Below are positions 42,939-54,827 of a stretch of DNA of 61,458 nt, piece after piece (position 1 is the stretch's first letter; each line of letters opens with the position of its first letter). Below the pieces are notes generated by a model. The model searched no databases. It was given only the letters and a program-made list of their open reading frames with translations, and had not been told where the DNA came from. The DNA is taken from assembly GCA_963575745.1 (NCBI GenBank), contig CAUYUJ010016298.1, forward strand, positions 224,398 to 285,855. The letters are read 5' to 3'. The position numbers and the translations under genes were made by a program. Origin of the DNA: Prorocentrum cordatum. Its lineage: Eukaryota; Sar; Dinophyceae; Prorocentrales; Prorocentraceae.

Positions 42939-43725
42939 TGACAAAAATATATATAATGTCTGAAAACAATTGTAGAGAACGACTAGGTTTTCAGCCCAAG
43001 CGGTTTCAGACCTTCGATGGAACAGTCGAGGCCCCCGATGCTTCTGGATCTTACGTGCGTGAATCGACAGCAACCTTGAAGATGACTCGAAGAACAAATA
43101 GTTTGGCAAACCTACCTCGAGTATCAGACCGAGTTCAGGCCTCTGGATGCCACAGGCGGACGCGCCTGATCTCTCCGAATCGAGTCCTGTGATTACCAGC
43201 CCTGCAGCCGCCCTACACGCCGAGTTAAGTGCAGAAAACCGACAGCATCTGAAGATGACTCGAACAATACGAATAGTTTCGCGCACCTAGTTCGGGCAGC
43301 AGACCGAGTTCCGAGCCTGGAATCGACAGGCGGACGCACTGAAGCCTCCCCACAACCCGAGTTCAGTACAGAACATCAACAACAACTCTGAAGATGACTC
43401 GAACAATACGAATAGTTTCGCGATTATAGAGCGGGCAACAGACCGAGTTCAGAGCTCTAGATTCACCAGACGAACGCGACTGATGACTCTGAATCGGTGT
43501 CTGTCAGTATCAGCTCTTTAGCTGTCATATAGCTCGAGTTAAGACAGAAAACCGAGAGCGCCCGTCAAGATGGCTCGAACAATACGAAAATATTTGCGCA
43601 ACTAGCTCAGCTAGAAGAGCAAGTTCAAACCTCTGGATGCAACAGACAAACGCGCCTAATCATTCAGTAGGGTGTACCGGCCAGCTCAGTAGCTGGCCCG
43701 TGTCTCGAGTTCACTCCACTTGTAA

Positions 43726-44130
43726 GCGTCCAAAACCCGGATAGCGAAGCTAAGCGCGGAACGCCGCGCGGGGACCTCTGCCAGGCCGCCTGAAACGATG
43801 CGCGGGACGCTGGAAACCTCGCAGGAGACGCTTGCAGGGGCGCCGTTTACGATGCGTGGGGCCCTGCAAAGCGCGCAAGGAAAATCTGCCTAGGAGCCTG
43901 GAAGAACTGCCGAAGCTCTTGCGAAGCTCTGCCGAAGCGCTTCGCGCGCCTTGGAGTCACGCATATTGGGAAACGCTAGGAAGTCACGCTCCCGGACACG
44001 CTGCGAACTCCGGCAGGGCGCTGCGGAGATCGTGGACTGGCGAGCGTGGGCGTGTCCCCCGCATTACCCACCTCCGGCTTCTTCTCTGAAACCCTTAGCT
44101 CTCCAAGGAGCTATCCGGGAAATATACTGA
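43726..44130 (+). repeat. D module, copy 1 (GC-rich)
   Basis: GC-rich block unlike the rest of the array: ACGCTTGCAGGGGCGCCGTT, then GAGCCTGGAAGAACTGCCGA, AGCGCTTCGCGCGCC and CTCTCCAAGGAGCTATCC. A second copy is at 53155-53449. Both give an open frame beginning MQGRRLRCV, but the frames end differently and I do not regard them as genes. Confidence 0.75.
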
Positions 44131-44192
44131 CAGCGCATCTGCTTTCTAAATTGAACTGTCGCATATCTTTTAAACTGGGCGATAAACCGCCA

Positions 44193-44252
44193 ACTGGGCG
44201 CCGGCGGTAAACCGTCAACCTTGGTTACCGCCGGGGAACTCGTAGAGCTTCC
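44193..44252 (+). repeat. Hairpin 7 (A2)
   Basis: Stem 44201-44210 / 44225-44234, loop ending CCTTGG. Preceded by a partial duplicate AACTGGGCGATAAACCGCC (44173-44191). Confidence 0.92.
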
Positions 44253-45702
44253 AAGCTTGACTTAAGTTGAGAAAACCGAGAGCACCTACCAACATTCTGA
44301 CTCATAGTGAATATTTTTTGACCTCTGAATGCGACAAGCGGACGCGTCTGATCAGATCGAGCGACAGGCGGACGCGTCTGATGTCTGCGAATCGACTCAT
44401 GTGATTACCAGCCCTGCAGCCCCCCTACAGCCCGAGTTAAGTGCAGAAAACCGACAGCATCTCTCAGGATGACTCGAATAATAGAATAGTTTTGCGGACC
44501 TGTTTCGAGCAGCAGACCAAGTTCTGCGCTCTCGAAACGACCAACGAACGCGCCTGATGTCTGCAAATCGATTTCTATGACCCGCAGCACTGCAGCCCTT
44601 CCCCAGCACGAGTTCAGTGCAGAAAATTGAGAGCACTTTTCACGATGATTCGGACAATACGAATAGTTTCGCGAACCTAGCTCGCGCAGCAGGCCGAGTT
44701 GAGAGCTCTCGATACAACAGAAGAACGCGCCTGATAATGCTGAATCGATTTCTGTGACTGTAGGCTCTCTAGCTGCCTACAGCTCGAGTTAAGTACAGAA
44801 AATACCGAGAGCGTTTGTCAAGATTAATACGAATACGTTTGCGAACCTGTCTCGGCTAGCAGACCGAGTTCAGACGTCTGGATTCGACAGGCGAACGCGC
44901 CTGATGATTCTGAGTGCGATAGGCGTGCTTATCAGCTCTGTAGCTGCCCTGCAGCCGAATTAAATACAAAATACCGACAACGCGTATCAAGTTGACTCGA
45001 ATAATACGAATAAGTTTGCGGACCTAGCTCGGCTAGCAGACCGAGTTCAGACCTATGGATTCGACAGACAAACGCGACTGATGATTCTGAGTGCAATAGG
45101 TGTGCTTACCGGCACTGTAGCGGACCTGCAGCTCGAGTTAAGTAGATAATATCGAGAACGCGTATCAAGTTGACTCGAATAATACGAACAGGTCTGCGGA
45201 CCTAGCTCGGCTAGCAGACCGAGTTGAGACCTACGGATACAACAGACGAACGCGCCTGATGATTCTGAGTGCGATGACTGTGCTCACCAGCACTGTAGCT
45301 GCCCTACAGCTCGAGTTAAAGAGAAAATACCGACAACGCGTATCAAGTTGACTGAAATACTACGAATAGGTTTGCGGACCTAGCTCGGCTAGCAGACCGA
45401 GTTCAGACCTATAGATTCAACAGGCGAACGTGCCTGATCATTCTGATTGCGCTATCTGTGCTTACCAGCTCTGTAGCTGTTTTGCAGCTCGATTTAAGTA
45501 CAAAATACCGACAACGCGAATCAAGATAACTCGAAACGGCCGATCCCGCCAGTGTGCTTTTTGGCCTTCAAAGTTACCCGATCGAGCTGAGATCAAGATG
45601 GCGAGCGTGAATAAGATCGAATATCACGGGAAAAAATACTAGAGCTCTAACGAATTGTCACATTTCGAGAACATAATTTTCAACCGACCGAAAGTTGTGA
45701 AA

Positions 45703-45760
45703 ACTGGCGCCGGCGGTGAACCGTCAACCTGGTCACCGCCGGGAACCTCGTAGAGCTTCT
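45703..45760 (+). repeat. Hairpin 8 (B)
   Basis: Stem CCGGCGGTGA 45710-45719 / TCACCGCCGG 45733-45742: both arms changed relative to the A type. A shortened B module follows. Confidence 0.92.
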
Positions 45761-45883
45761 TGCATCCGTGACAAAGCTCAGGATCAAAGCGAGAGCTTCT
45801 GGCAGCTTTTCTAAAAAAACTTCAAGTTGAGATTTTTCGGAGTCAACATGAAGTCGGTTGCTCCAAGTGAACTGGTATTAGAA

Positions 45884-45943
45884 ACTGGGCGCCGGCGGTA
45901 AACCGTCAACCTTTGTTACCGCCGGGGGACTCGTAGAGCTTCC
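45884..45943 (+). repeat. Hairpin 9 (A1)
   Basis: Stem 45892-45901 / 45916-45925, loop ending CCTTTG. Confidence 0.92.
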
Positions 45944-47473
45944 TGACAGTATATAGTTTTCAGCCCAAGCGATTTCAGACCTGTCAAGATGACTCTAACA
46001 AAAAAAAAACAGTTTCGCAACCCAGTTCGAGTATCAGACCGAGTTCAGACCTCTCAATGCGAAAGGCGGACGCGTCTGATGTCTGCGAATCGACGCATGT
46101 GATTACCCTGCAGCCCCTCTACAGACCGAGTTAAGTGCAGAAAACCAACAGAATCTCTCAGGATGACTCGAATAATACAATAGTTTCGCGGACCTGTTTC
46201 GAGCAGCAGACCAAGTTCTGAGCTCTCGAATCGACCAACGAACGCGCTGATGTGTGCAAATCGACTTCTATGACCCGCAGCACTGTAGCCCTCCCCCAGC
46301 ACGAGTTGAGTGCAGAAAATTGAAAGCACTTTTCACGATGATTCGGACAATACGAATAGTTTCGCGAATCTAGCTCAGGCAACAGGCCGAGTTCAGAGCT
46401 CTCGATACAACAGACAAACGCGCCCGATAATTTTCAATCGATTTCTGTGACTATAGGCTCTGTAGCTGCCTACAGCTCGAGTAAAGTAGAGAAAACCGAG
46501 AGCGTCTGTCAAGATGCCTCGGATAATACGAATAGGTTTGCGGACCTGGCCCGGCTAGCAGACCAATTTCGGATCGCTCGATTCAAGAGGCGAACGCGCC
46601 TGATAATTCTGAATGCGATGAATGTGCTTACCAGCTCTCTAGCTGCCCTGCAGATCGAATTTAGAAGAAAATACCCACCACGCGTATCAAGTTCACTCCA
46701 ATAATACGAATAGGTTTGCGGACCTAGCTCGGCTAGCAGACTAAGGTCAGACCTATAGATTCAACGGGCGAACGCGCCTGATGATTCTGAGTGCGATAGG
46801 TGTGCTTACCAGCACAGTAGCTGCCTTACAGCTCGAGTTAAGTAGAAAATACCGATCACGCGTATCAAGTTGACTCGAATAATACGAATAGGTTTGCGGA
46901 CCTAGCTCGGCTAACAGACCGAGTTCAGACCTCTGACTGGGACAGGCGAACGCGCTTGATGATTCTGAGTGCGATAGGTGTGCTTACCAGCTCTGTAGTT
47001 CTCCTACAGCTCGATTTGAGTACACAATACCGACAACGCGTAGCAAGATGACTCGAAGCGGCCGATCCCGCCAGTGTGCTTTTTGGCAGTAAAAGGTGCC
47101 CGATCGAGCTGAGATCAAGATGGCGAGCGGGAATAAGATCGAATATCACGGGAAAAAATACTAGAGCTCTAAAGAATGGTCAAATTTCGAGAACAAAATT
47201 TTCAACCGACCAAAAGTTGTGAAAAGTTCAGTTCTTTTTTTTCGAGCCAACTAGCTCTCCAGCGCGCCGGAATTACTCTTAAGCTTCCAGCAACTAGCTT
47301 GGGGAAGCTCTACGAGTCATGGCTCTAGAGAGCTGAGCTGCTCAGGGAACAAAGTTTATATGTGAATACTCGGAATAAAAATCTGCTTTCTTAAAATGAA
47401 TGGTCAAATATCTTTCAAATCTTAGCAAAACCGACCAAAAGTTAGCACTTTCTCCTTTCTGGCCGGGTCGCCA

Positions 47474-47533
47474 ACTGGGCGCCGGCGGTAAACCGTCAAC
47501 CTTTCTTACCGCCGGGGGACTCGTAGAGCTTCC
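47474..47533 (+). repeat. Hairpin 10 (A1)
   Basis: Stem 47482-47491 / 47506-47515. Confidence 0.92.
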
Positions 47534-48745
47534 TGACAATATATACTATGGGAAAAAACTCCTAAGAACGACTATTTTTTAAGCCCAAGCGATCTCAGAC
47601 CTCTCCAGATAACGCTTTCAAAAAAACAAACAGTTTCGCAACCCAGTTCGAGTATGAAACCGAGTTCAGACCTCTGAATGCGACAAACGGGCGCGTCTGA
47701 TGTCTGCGAATCCACTCATGTGATTCCCAGCCCTGAAGCCCCCCTACAGCCCGAGTTAAGTGCAGAAAATCGACAGTATCGACTCGAATAATATAATAGT
47801 TTTGCGAACCTAGTTCGAGCAGCAGACCGAGTTTCGAGCTCTGGAATCGACCGAAAGACGCGCCTGCTGTATGCAAATCGATATATGTGACCCGCAGCAC
47901 TGTAGCCCACCCTCCAGCACGAGTTGAGTGCAGAAAATTGAGAGCACTTCTCAAGATTATTCGGACAATACGAATAGTTTCGCGATTGTAGATCGGACAG
48001 CAGACCGAGTTCAGAGCTCTGGATTCAATAGACGAACGCGACTGATGATTCCCCATCGATGTCTGTCAGAATGAGCCTGTAGCTGCCCTGAAGCTCGAGT
48101 TAGGTACAGAAAATCGAGAGCGTCTATCAAGATGACTCGAATAATACGAATAGGTTTGCGGAGCTAGCTCGGCTAGCAGACCGAGTTCAGACCTCTGGAT
48201 TCAACAGGGGAACGCGCGTGATAATTCTGAGTTCGATAGATGCGCTTAACAGCTGTGTAGCTGCCCTGAGGCTCGAGTTAAGTACAGAAAAACGAGAGCG
48301 TCTATCAAGATGACTCGAATAATACGAATAGGTTTGCGGACCTAGCTCGGCTAGCAGACCGAGTTCAGACCTCTGGATTGAACAGGCGAACGCGCGTGAT
48401 GATTCTGAGTGCGATAGCTGTGCTTACCAGCACTGTAGCTGCCCTACAGCTCGAGTTAAGTACAAAATACCGACAGCGCGTATCAATATGACTCGAAACG
48501 GTCGTTCCCGCCGGGACGCTTTTTGGCCTTCAAAGTTACCCGATCGAGCTGAGATCAAGATGGCGAGCGGGAATAAGATCGAATATCATGGGAAAAAATA
48601 CTAGAGCTCTAACGAATGGTCAAATTTCGAGAACAAAATTTTCAACCGACCAAAAGTCAGCAAAAGGTCCGTCGAGATTTTTCTTGCCAACTAGCTCTCC
48701 AGCGCTCCGGAATTACTCTTAAGCTTCCAGCAATAACTTGCTAAG

Positions 48746-48821
48746 GGAAGCTCTACGAGTTACTGGGCGCCGGCGGTAAACCGTCAACCTTTCTTACCGC
48801 CGGGAGACTCGTAGAGCTTCC
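48746..48821 (+). repeat. Hairpin 11 (A1) with both outer arms
   Basis: Outer arms GGAAGCTCTACGAGT (48746-48760) and ACTCGTAGAGCTTCC (48807-48821) are perfect 15-bp inverted repeats around the inner stem 48770-48779 / 48794-48803. This is the most complete copy of the element. Confidence 0.93.
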
Positions 48822-49840
48822 TGACAATATATACTGTGGATAAAAACTTCAAAGAACGACTATTTTTTTAGCCCAAGCGATTTCAGACCTCTCAAGATAA
48901 CGCTAACAAAAAAAACAAACAGTTTCGCAACCCAGTTCGAGTATCAAACCGAGTTCAGACCTCTGAATGCGACAGGCGGGCGCGTCTGATGTCTGCGAAT
49001 CCGCTCATGTGATTCCCAGCCCTGAAGCCCCCCTACAGCCCAAGTTAAGTGCAGAAAACCGACAGTATCGACTCAAAAAATATAATAGTTTTGCGAACCT
49101 AGTTCGAGCAGCAGACCGAGTTCCGAGCTCTGGAATCGAGCGAAAGACGCGCCTGATGTGTGCAAATCGATATATGTGACCCGCAGCACTGTAGCCCTCC
49201 CCCAGCACGAGTTGAGTGCAGAAAATTGAGAACACTCCTCAAGATCATTCGGACAATACGAATAGTTTCGCGAACCTAGCTCGGGCAGCAGGCCGAGTTC
49301 AGAGCTCTCGGTTCAATAGACGAACGCGACTCATGATTTCACATACATGTCTGTCACAATGAGCCGAGTAGCTGCCCTACAGCTCGAGTTAAGTACAGAA
49401 AACCGAAAGCGTCTATCAAGATGACTCGAATATTACGAATAGGTTTGCGGACCTAGCTCGGCTAGCAGACCGAGTTCAGACCTCTCGATTTAACAGGCGA
49501 ACGCGCGTGATAATTCTGAGTGCGATAGCTGTGCTTACCAGCCCTGTAGCTGCCCTACAGCTCGAGTTAAGTACAAAATACCGACAGCGCGTATCAAGAC
49601 TCGAAACGGCCGTTCCCGCCGGAACGCTTTTTGGCCTTTAAAATTACCCGATCGAGCTGAGATCAAGATGGCGAGCGGGAATAAGATCGAATATCATGGG
49701 AAAAAATACTAGAGCTCTAACGAATGTTCAAATTTCGAGAAAAAAATTCAACCGACCAAAGTCAGCAAAAGGTCCGTCGAGATTTTTCTTGTCAACTAGC
49801 TCTCCAGCGCTCCGGAATTACTCTTAAGCTTCCAGCAATA

Positions 49841-49897
49841 ACTGGCGCCGGCGGTGAACCGTCAACCTGGTCACCGCCGGGAACCTCGTAGAGCTCC
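49841..49897 (+). repeat. Hairpin 12 (B)
   Basis: Stem CCGGCGGTGA 49848-49857 / TCACCGCCGG 49871-49880. Confidence 0.92.
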
Positions 49898-50139
49898 TTT
49901 CAGGCGTGAGAATCCTCAGAGTCGAACGAGACAGCTTCTGGAAGCATTTCTAGAAAAGGGGAACCAATGATTTTTTCCTGTCGAGATGAAGATGGTTTCG
50001 CCAAGTGTTTTGATAGTAATACAGAGCTCATACTAAGACAGTGAAGCTCTCATAGTCGTTCACAGGTGCGAAAAATCTGCTTTCTCAAATAAATGGTCAA
50101 ATGTCTTTTAAAAAATTGCAAACCCACCCAAAAGTTACC

Positions 50140-50198
50140 ACTGGACGCCGGCGGTAAACCGTCAACCTTGGTTACCGCCGGGAGACTCGTAGAGCTTC
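50140..50198 (+). repeat. Hairpin 13 (A2)
   Basis: Stem 50148-50157 / 50172-50181, loop ending CCTTGG. Confidence 0.92.
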
Positions 50199-51325
50199 TA
50201 GCTCGACGAAGTTGAGAACACCGAGGACCTGGCAACATTCCGACTCATAGTAAATATTTTGTGTCCTCTCAATGCGACAGGCGGACGCGTCTGATGTCTG
50301 CGAATCGACTTCTGTCATTACCAGCCCTGCAGCCCCCCTACAGCCCGAGTTGAATGCAGAAAACTGACAGCATCTCTCAGGATGACTCCAACAATACAGT
50401 AGTTTCGCAGACCTAATTCAGGCAGCAGACGAGTTCCGAGCTCTGGTCTCCGCAGGCGGATGCGCCTGATGTCTCTAAATCGATTGCTGTCCCCAGCAGC
50501 ACTGTAGCCTCCCCCCAGCATGAACTACCGACAGCACTTCTGAGGATGACTCGAACAATACGAATAGTTTTGCAAACCTAGCTCGGGCAGCAGGCCGCGT
50601 TCAGTGCTCTCGAGTCAACGAACGAAGGCGCCTGGTGATTTCCAATAGATTTCTGTGACTACGAGCTCTGTAGCTGCCCCACGGCTCGAGTTAAGTACAG
50701 ATAACCGAGGGCGCCTATCAAAATGATCCAAATAATACGAATAAGTTTGCGGACCTAGCTCGACTAGCAGACCGAGTTCAGACCTCTAGATTTAACAGGC
50801 GAACGCGCATAATAATTCTGACTGCGATATATGTGCTTGCCAGCTCTGTAGCTGCCCTACTGATCGAGTTAAGACCAGAAAACCGAGAGTTTCTGTCAAG
50901 ATGACTCGAATAATACGAACAGATTTCCGGACCTAGCTCGGCTCACAGACCGAGTTCAGAACTCTGGGTTGAACAGGCGAACGCGCCTGATCATTCTGCA
51001 TGCATGAGCTGTGCTTACCAGCTCTGTAGCTGCCCTAGAGCTCGAGTTATGTTCAGAAAACCGACAGCGCGTATCAAGATGACTCGAAACGGCCGATCCC
51101 GCCAGAGTGCTTTTTGGCCTTCAAAGTTACCCGATCGAGCTGAGATCAAGATGGCGAGCGGGAATAAGATCGAATATCACGGGAAAAAATACTAGAGCTC
51201 TAACGAATTGTCAAATTTCGAGAACATAATTTCCAACCGAGCAAAATTCATCAAAAGTTCCGTCGAGATTTTTCTTGCCAACTAGCTCTGGAACGCGCCG
51301 GAATTACTCTTAGCTTCCAGCTATA

Positions 51326-51385
51326 ACTGGGCGCCGGCGGTAAACCGTCAACTTTTCTTACCGCCGGGGGACTCGTAGAGCTTCC
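51326..51385 (+). repeat. Hairpin 14 (A1)
   Basis: Stem 51334-51343 / 51358-51367. The unit after it is only about 177 bp long before the next hairpin. Confidence 0.92.
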
Positions 51386-51502
51386 TGACAATATCTACTG
51401 CGGGGAAAAATCGAAAGAACGACTTTTTTTAAGCCGAAGCGATTTCAGACCTCTCAATACAACGCTAACAAAGAACAAACAGTTATACGCGGGACGCTGG
51501 AA

Positions 51503-51559
51503 ACTGACGCCGGCGGTGAACCGTCAACCTGGTCACCGCCGGGAACCTCGTAGAGCTCC
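51503..51559 (+). repeat. Hairpin 15 (B)
   Basis: Stem CCGGCGGTGA 51510-51519 / TCACCGCCGG 51533-51542. Confidence 0.92.
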
Positions 51560-51869
51560 TAACACGCGTAAGAGCGCTCACTACCAAAATAGAGGGCTTC
51601 TGGAAGAATTTCTCGGAAACGAAAAAAAAACATGATTTTTTCATGTCGAGATAGAGTTGGTTTCGCCAAGTGTTTCGATGGTAAAAGTGCATATACAGAG
51701 CTCATATTAAGATGCTGAGGCCCTCATAATCGTTTACAGGTGCGAAAAATCTGCTTTCTCAAAATAAATGGTCAAATATCTTTCAAAAAAGCGCAAAACC
51801 ACCCAAAAGTTATCACATTGTCCGCTAACAAAGAACAAACAGTTATACGCGGGACGCTGGAAACTTCGC

Positions 51870-51929
51870 ACTGGGCGCCGGCGGTAAACCGTCAACCTTT
51901 CTTACCGCCGGGGGACTCGTAGAGCTTCC
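51870..51929 (+). repeat. Hairpin 16 (A1)
   Basis: Stem 51878-51887 / 51902-51911. The flank ACGCGGGACGCTGGAAACT is shared with the flank of hairpin 15. Confidence 0.92.
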
Positions 51930-53154
51930 TGAAAATATAAGTGTGGGAAAAAACTCCAAAGAACGACTAGTTTTTCAGCCCAAGCGATTCCAGACCTATC
52001 AAGATAACGTTAACAAAAAACAAACAGTTTCGCAACCGAGTTCGGGTATCAAACGAGTTCAGACCTCTGAATGCGACAGGCGGCCGCGTCTGATGTCTGC
52101 CAATCCACTCATGTGATTCCCAGCCCTGCAGCCCCCCTACAGCCCGAGTTAAGTGCAGAAAACCGACAGTATCGACTCGAATAATAGAATAGTTTTCCCG
52201 ATCTAGTTCGAGCAGCAGACCGAGTTCCGAGCTCTGGAATCGATCGACAAACACGCCTGATGTGTGCAAATCGATATATGTGACCCGCAGCACTGTAGCC
52301 GGCCCCAAACACGAGTTAAGTGCAGAAGACAGAGAGCACTTCTCAAGATCATTCAACAATACGAATAGTTTCGCAAATCTAGCTCGGGCAGCAGGCCGAG
52401 TTCAGAGCTCTCGGTTCAATAGACGGACGCGACTGATGATTCCCCATCGATGTCTGTGACAATGAGCCCTGTAGCTGCCCTACAGCTCGAGTTAAGTACA
52501 GAAAACCGAGAGCGTCTGTCAAGATGACTCGAATAATACGAATAGGTTTGCGGACCTAGCTCGGCTAGCAGACCGAGTTCAGACCTCTGGATTCAACAGG
52601 CGAACGCGCCTGATGATTCTGAGTGCGATAGGTGTGCTTACCAGCACTGTAGCTGCCCTACACGTCGAGTTAAGTAGAAAATACCGACAACGCGTATCAA
52701 GTTGACTCGAATAATACGAATAGGTTTGCGGACCTAGCTCGGGTAGCAGACCGAGTTCAGACCTCTGGATTGAACAGGCGAACGCGCCTGATGATTCTGA
52801 GTGCGATAGCTGTGCTTACAGGCACTGTAGCTGCCCTACAGCTCGAGTTAAGTTGAAAATACCGACAGCCCGTAGCAAGATGACTCGAAACGGCCGTTCC
52901 CGCCACCGTGCTTTTTGGCCTTCAAAGTTACCCGATCGAGCTGAGATCAAGATGGCGAGCGGGAATAAGATCGAATATCACGGGAAAAAATACTAGAGCT
53001 CTAACGAATGTCAAATTTCGAGAACAAAATTTTCAACCGAGCAAAAGTCATCAAAAGTTCCGTCGAGATTTTTCTTGCCAACTAGCTCTCCAGCGCGCCG
53101 GAATTACTCTTAGCTTCCAGCTATAACTAGCTAAGGGAAGCTCTACGAGTTAAG

Positions 53155-53449
53155 AGACGCTGTGCAGGGGCGCCGTTTACGATGCGTGGAGCCCTGCAAA
53201 GCGCGCAAGGAAGATCTGCCTAGGAGCCTGGAAGCACTGCCGAAGCTCTTCCGAAGCTCCGCCGAAGCGCTTCGCGCACCCTGGAGCCACGCGTATTGGG
53301 AAGCGCTAGGAAGCTACGGCCCCGGACCCGCTGCAACCTCTGGCCGGGCGCTGCAGGGATCGTAGACCGGCGGAGATGGCGTGTCCCCCTCACGACCCAC
53401 CTCCGGCTTCTTCTCTGAAACCCTCAGCTCTCCAAGGAGCTATCCGGGA
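53155..53449 (+). repeat. D module, copy 2 (GC-rich)
   Basis: Matches 43833-44113 with scattered substitutions and ends at GGAGCTATCCGGGAA, where hairpin 17 begins. Confidence 0.75.
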
Positions 53450-53509
53450 ACTGGGCGCCGGCGGTAAACCGTCAACCTTTCTTACCGCCGGGGGACTCGT
53501 AGAGCTTCC
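53450..53509 (+). repeat. Hairpin 17 (A1) at the end of a D module
   Basis: Stem 53458-53467 / 53482-53491. It starts right after GGAGCTATCCGGGAA, a site that lacks a hairpin in the other D module (44107). Confidence 0.92.
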
Positions 53510-54466
53510 TGACAACATATACTGTCGGAAAAAATTGCAGAGAACGAATACTTTTTCAGCCCAACTCGAGTATCAGACCGAGTTCACATCTCTGAATGCG
53601 ACAGACGGACGCGTCGGATGTCTCCGAATCGATTCCTGTGATTACCCTCCCTGCAGCCTCCCTACAGCCCGAATTAAGTGCAGGACGCCGACAGTAGCTC
53701 TCAAGATGACTGGAAGAATACGAACAGTTTCGTGATTCTGGATCGCGTAACAGACCGAGTTCAGAGCTCAGGATTCGACAGGCGAACGCGCTTGATGATT
53801 CTGAGTGCAGTAGGCGTGCTTACCAGCACTCTAGCTGCCCTAAAGCTCGAGTTAAGTAGACAATACCGACAACGCGTATCAAGATGACTCGAATAATACG
53901 AATAGATTTGCGGACCTAGCTCGGCTAGCAGACCGAGTTTAGACCTATGGATGTAACAGGCGAACGCGTCTGATCATTCTGAGTGCGATAGCAGTGCTTA
54001 CCAGCACTGTAGCTGCCCTACAGCTCGAGTTAAGTAGCAAAATACGACACCGCGCATCGAGTTGACTCGAATAATACAAACAGGTTTGCGGACCTAGCTC
54101 GGCTGACAGACCGAGTTCAGACCTCTGGGTCCAACAGGCGAACGCGCCTGATCATTCTGCATGCAATAGCTGTGCTTACCAGCTCTGTAGCTGCCCTAGA
54201 GCTCGAGTTATGTTCAGAAAACCGACACCGCATATCAAGATGACTCGAAACGGCCGTTCCCGCCACCGTGCTTTTTGGCCTTCAAAGTTACCCGATCGAG
54301 CTGAGATCAAGATGGAGAGCAGGAATAAGATCGAATATCACGGGAAAAAATACTAGAGCTCTAACGAATTGTCAAATTTCGAGAACGAAATTTTCAACCG
54401 AGCAAAAGTCATCAAAAGTTCCGTCGAGATTTTTCTTGCCAACTAGCTCTCCAGCGCGCCGGAATT

Positions 54467-54523
54467 ACTGGCGCCGGCGGTGAACCGTCAACCTGGCCAC
54501 CGCCGGGAACCTCGTAGAGCTCC
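54467..54523 (+). repeat. Hairpin 18 (B, imperfect)
   Basis: Stem CCGGCGGTGA 54474-54483 / CCACCGCCGG 54497-54506 (innermost pair A-C). Confidence 0.9.
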
Positions 54524-54768
54524 TAACACGCGTGAGAGCGCTCACTACCAAAAGAGAGGGCTTCTGGAAGAATTTCTCGGAAATCAAAAAACATTATTTT
54601 TTTCATGTCGACATGAAGTTGGTTCCGCCAAGTGTTTTGATAGTAAAACTGCATGTAGAGAGCTCACATTAAGACGCAGAGTCCCTCATAGTCGTCTACA
54701 GGTGCGAAAAATCTGCTTTCTCAAAATAAATGGTGAAATATCTTTCAAAAAATCGCAAACCCACCCAA

Positions 54769-54827
54769 ACTGGGCGCCGGCGGTAAACCGTCAACCTTGG
54801 TTACCGCCGGGGACTCGTAGAGCTTCC
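54769..54827 (+). repeat. Hairpin 19 (A2)
   Basis: Stem 54777-54786 / 54801-54810. Confidence 0.92.

Noticed and set aside
43730-43790. 5S rRNA gene (GGATAGCGAAGCTAAGCG resembles the 5S CCGAAGTTAAGC region)
   Set aside because: The match is about a dozen bases; the remaining 5S structure is absent and the second D module lacks this part.
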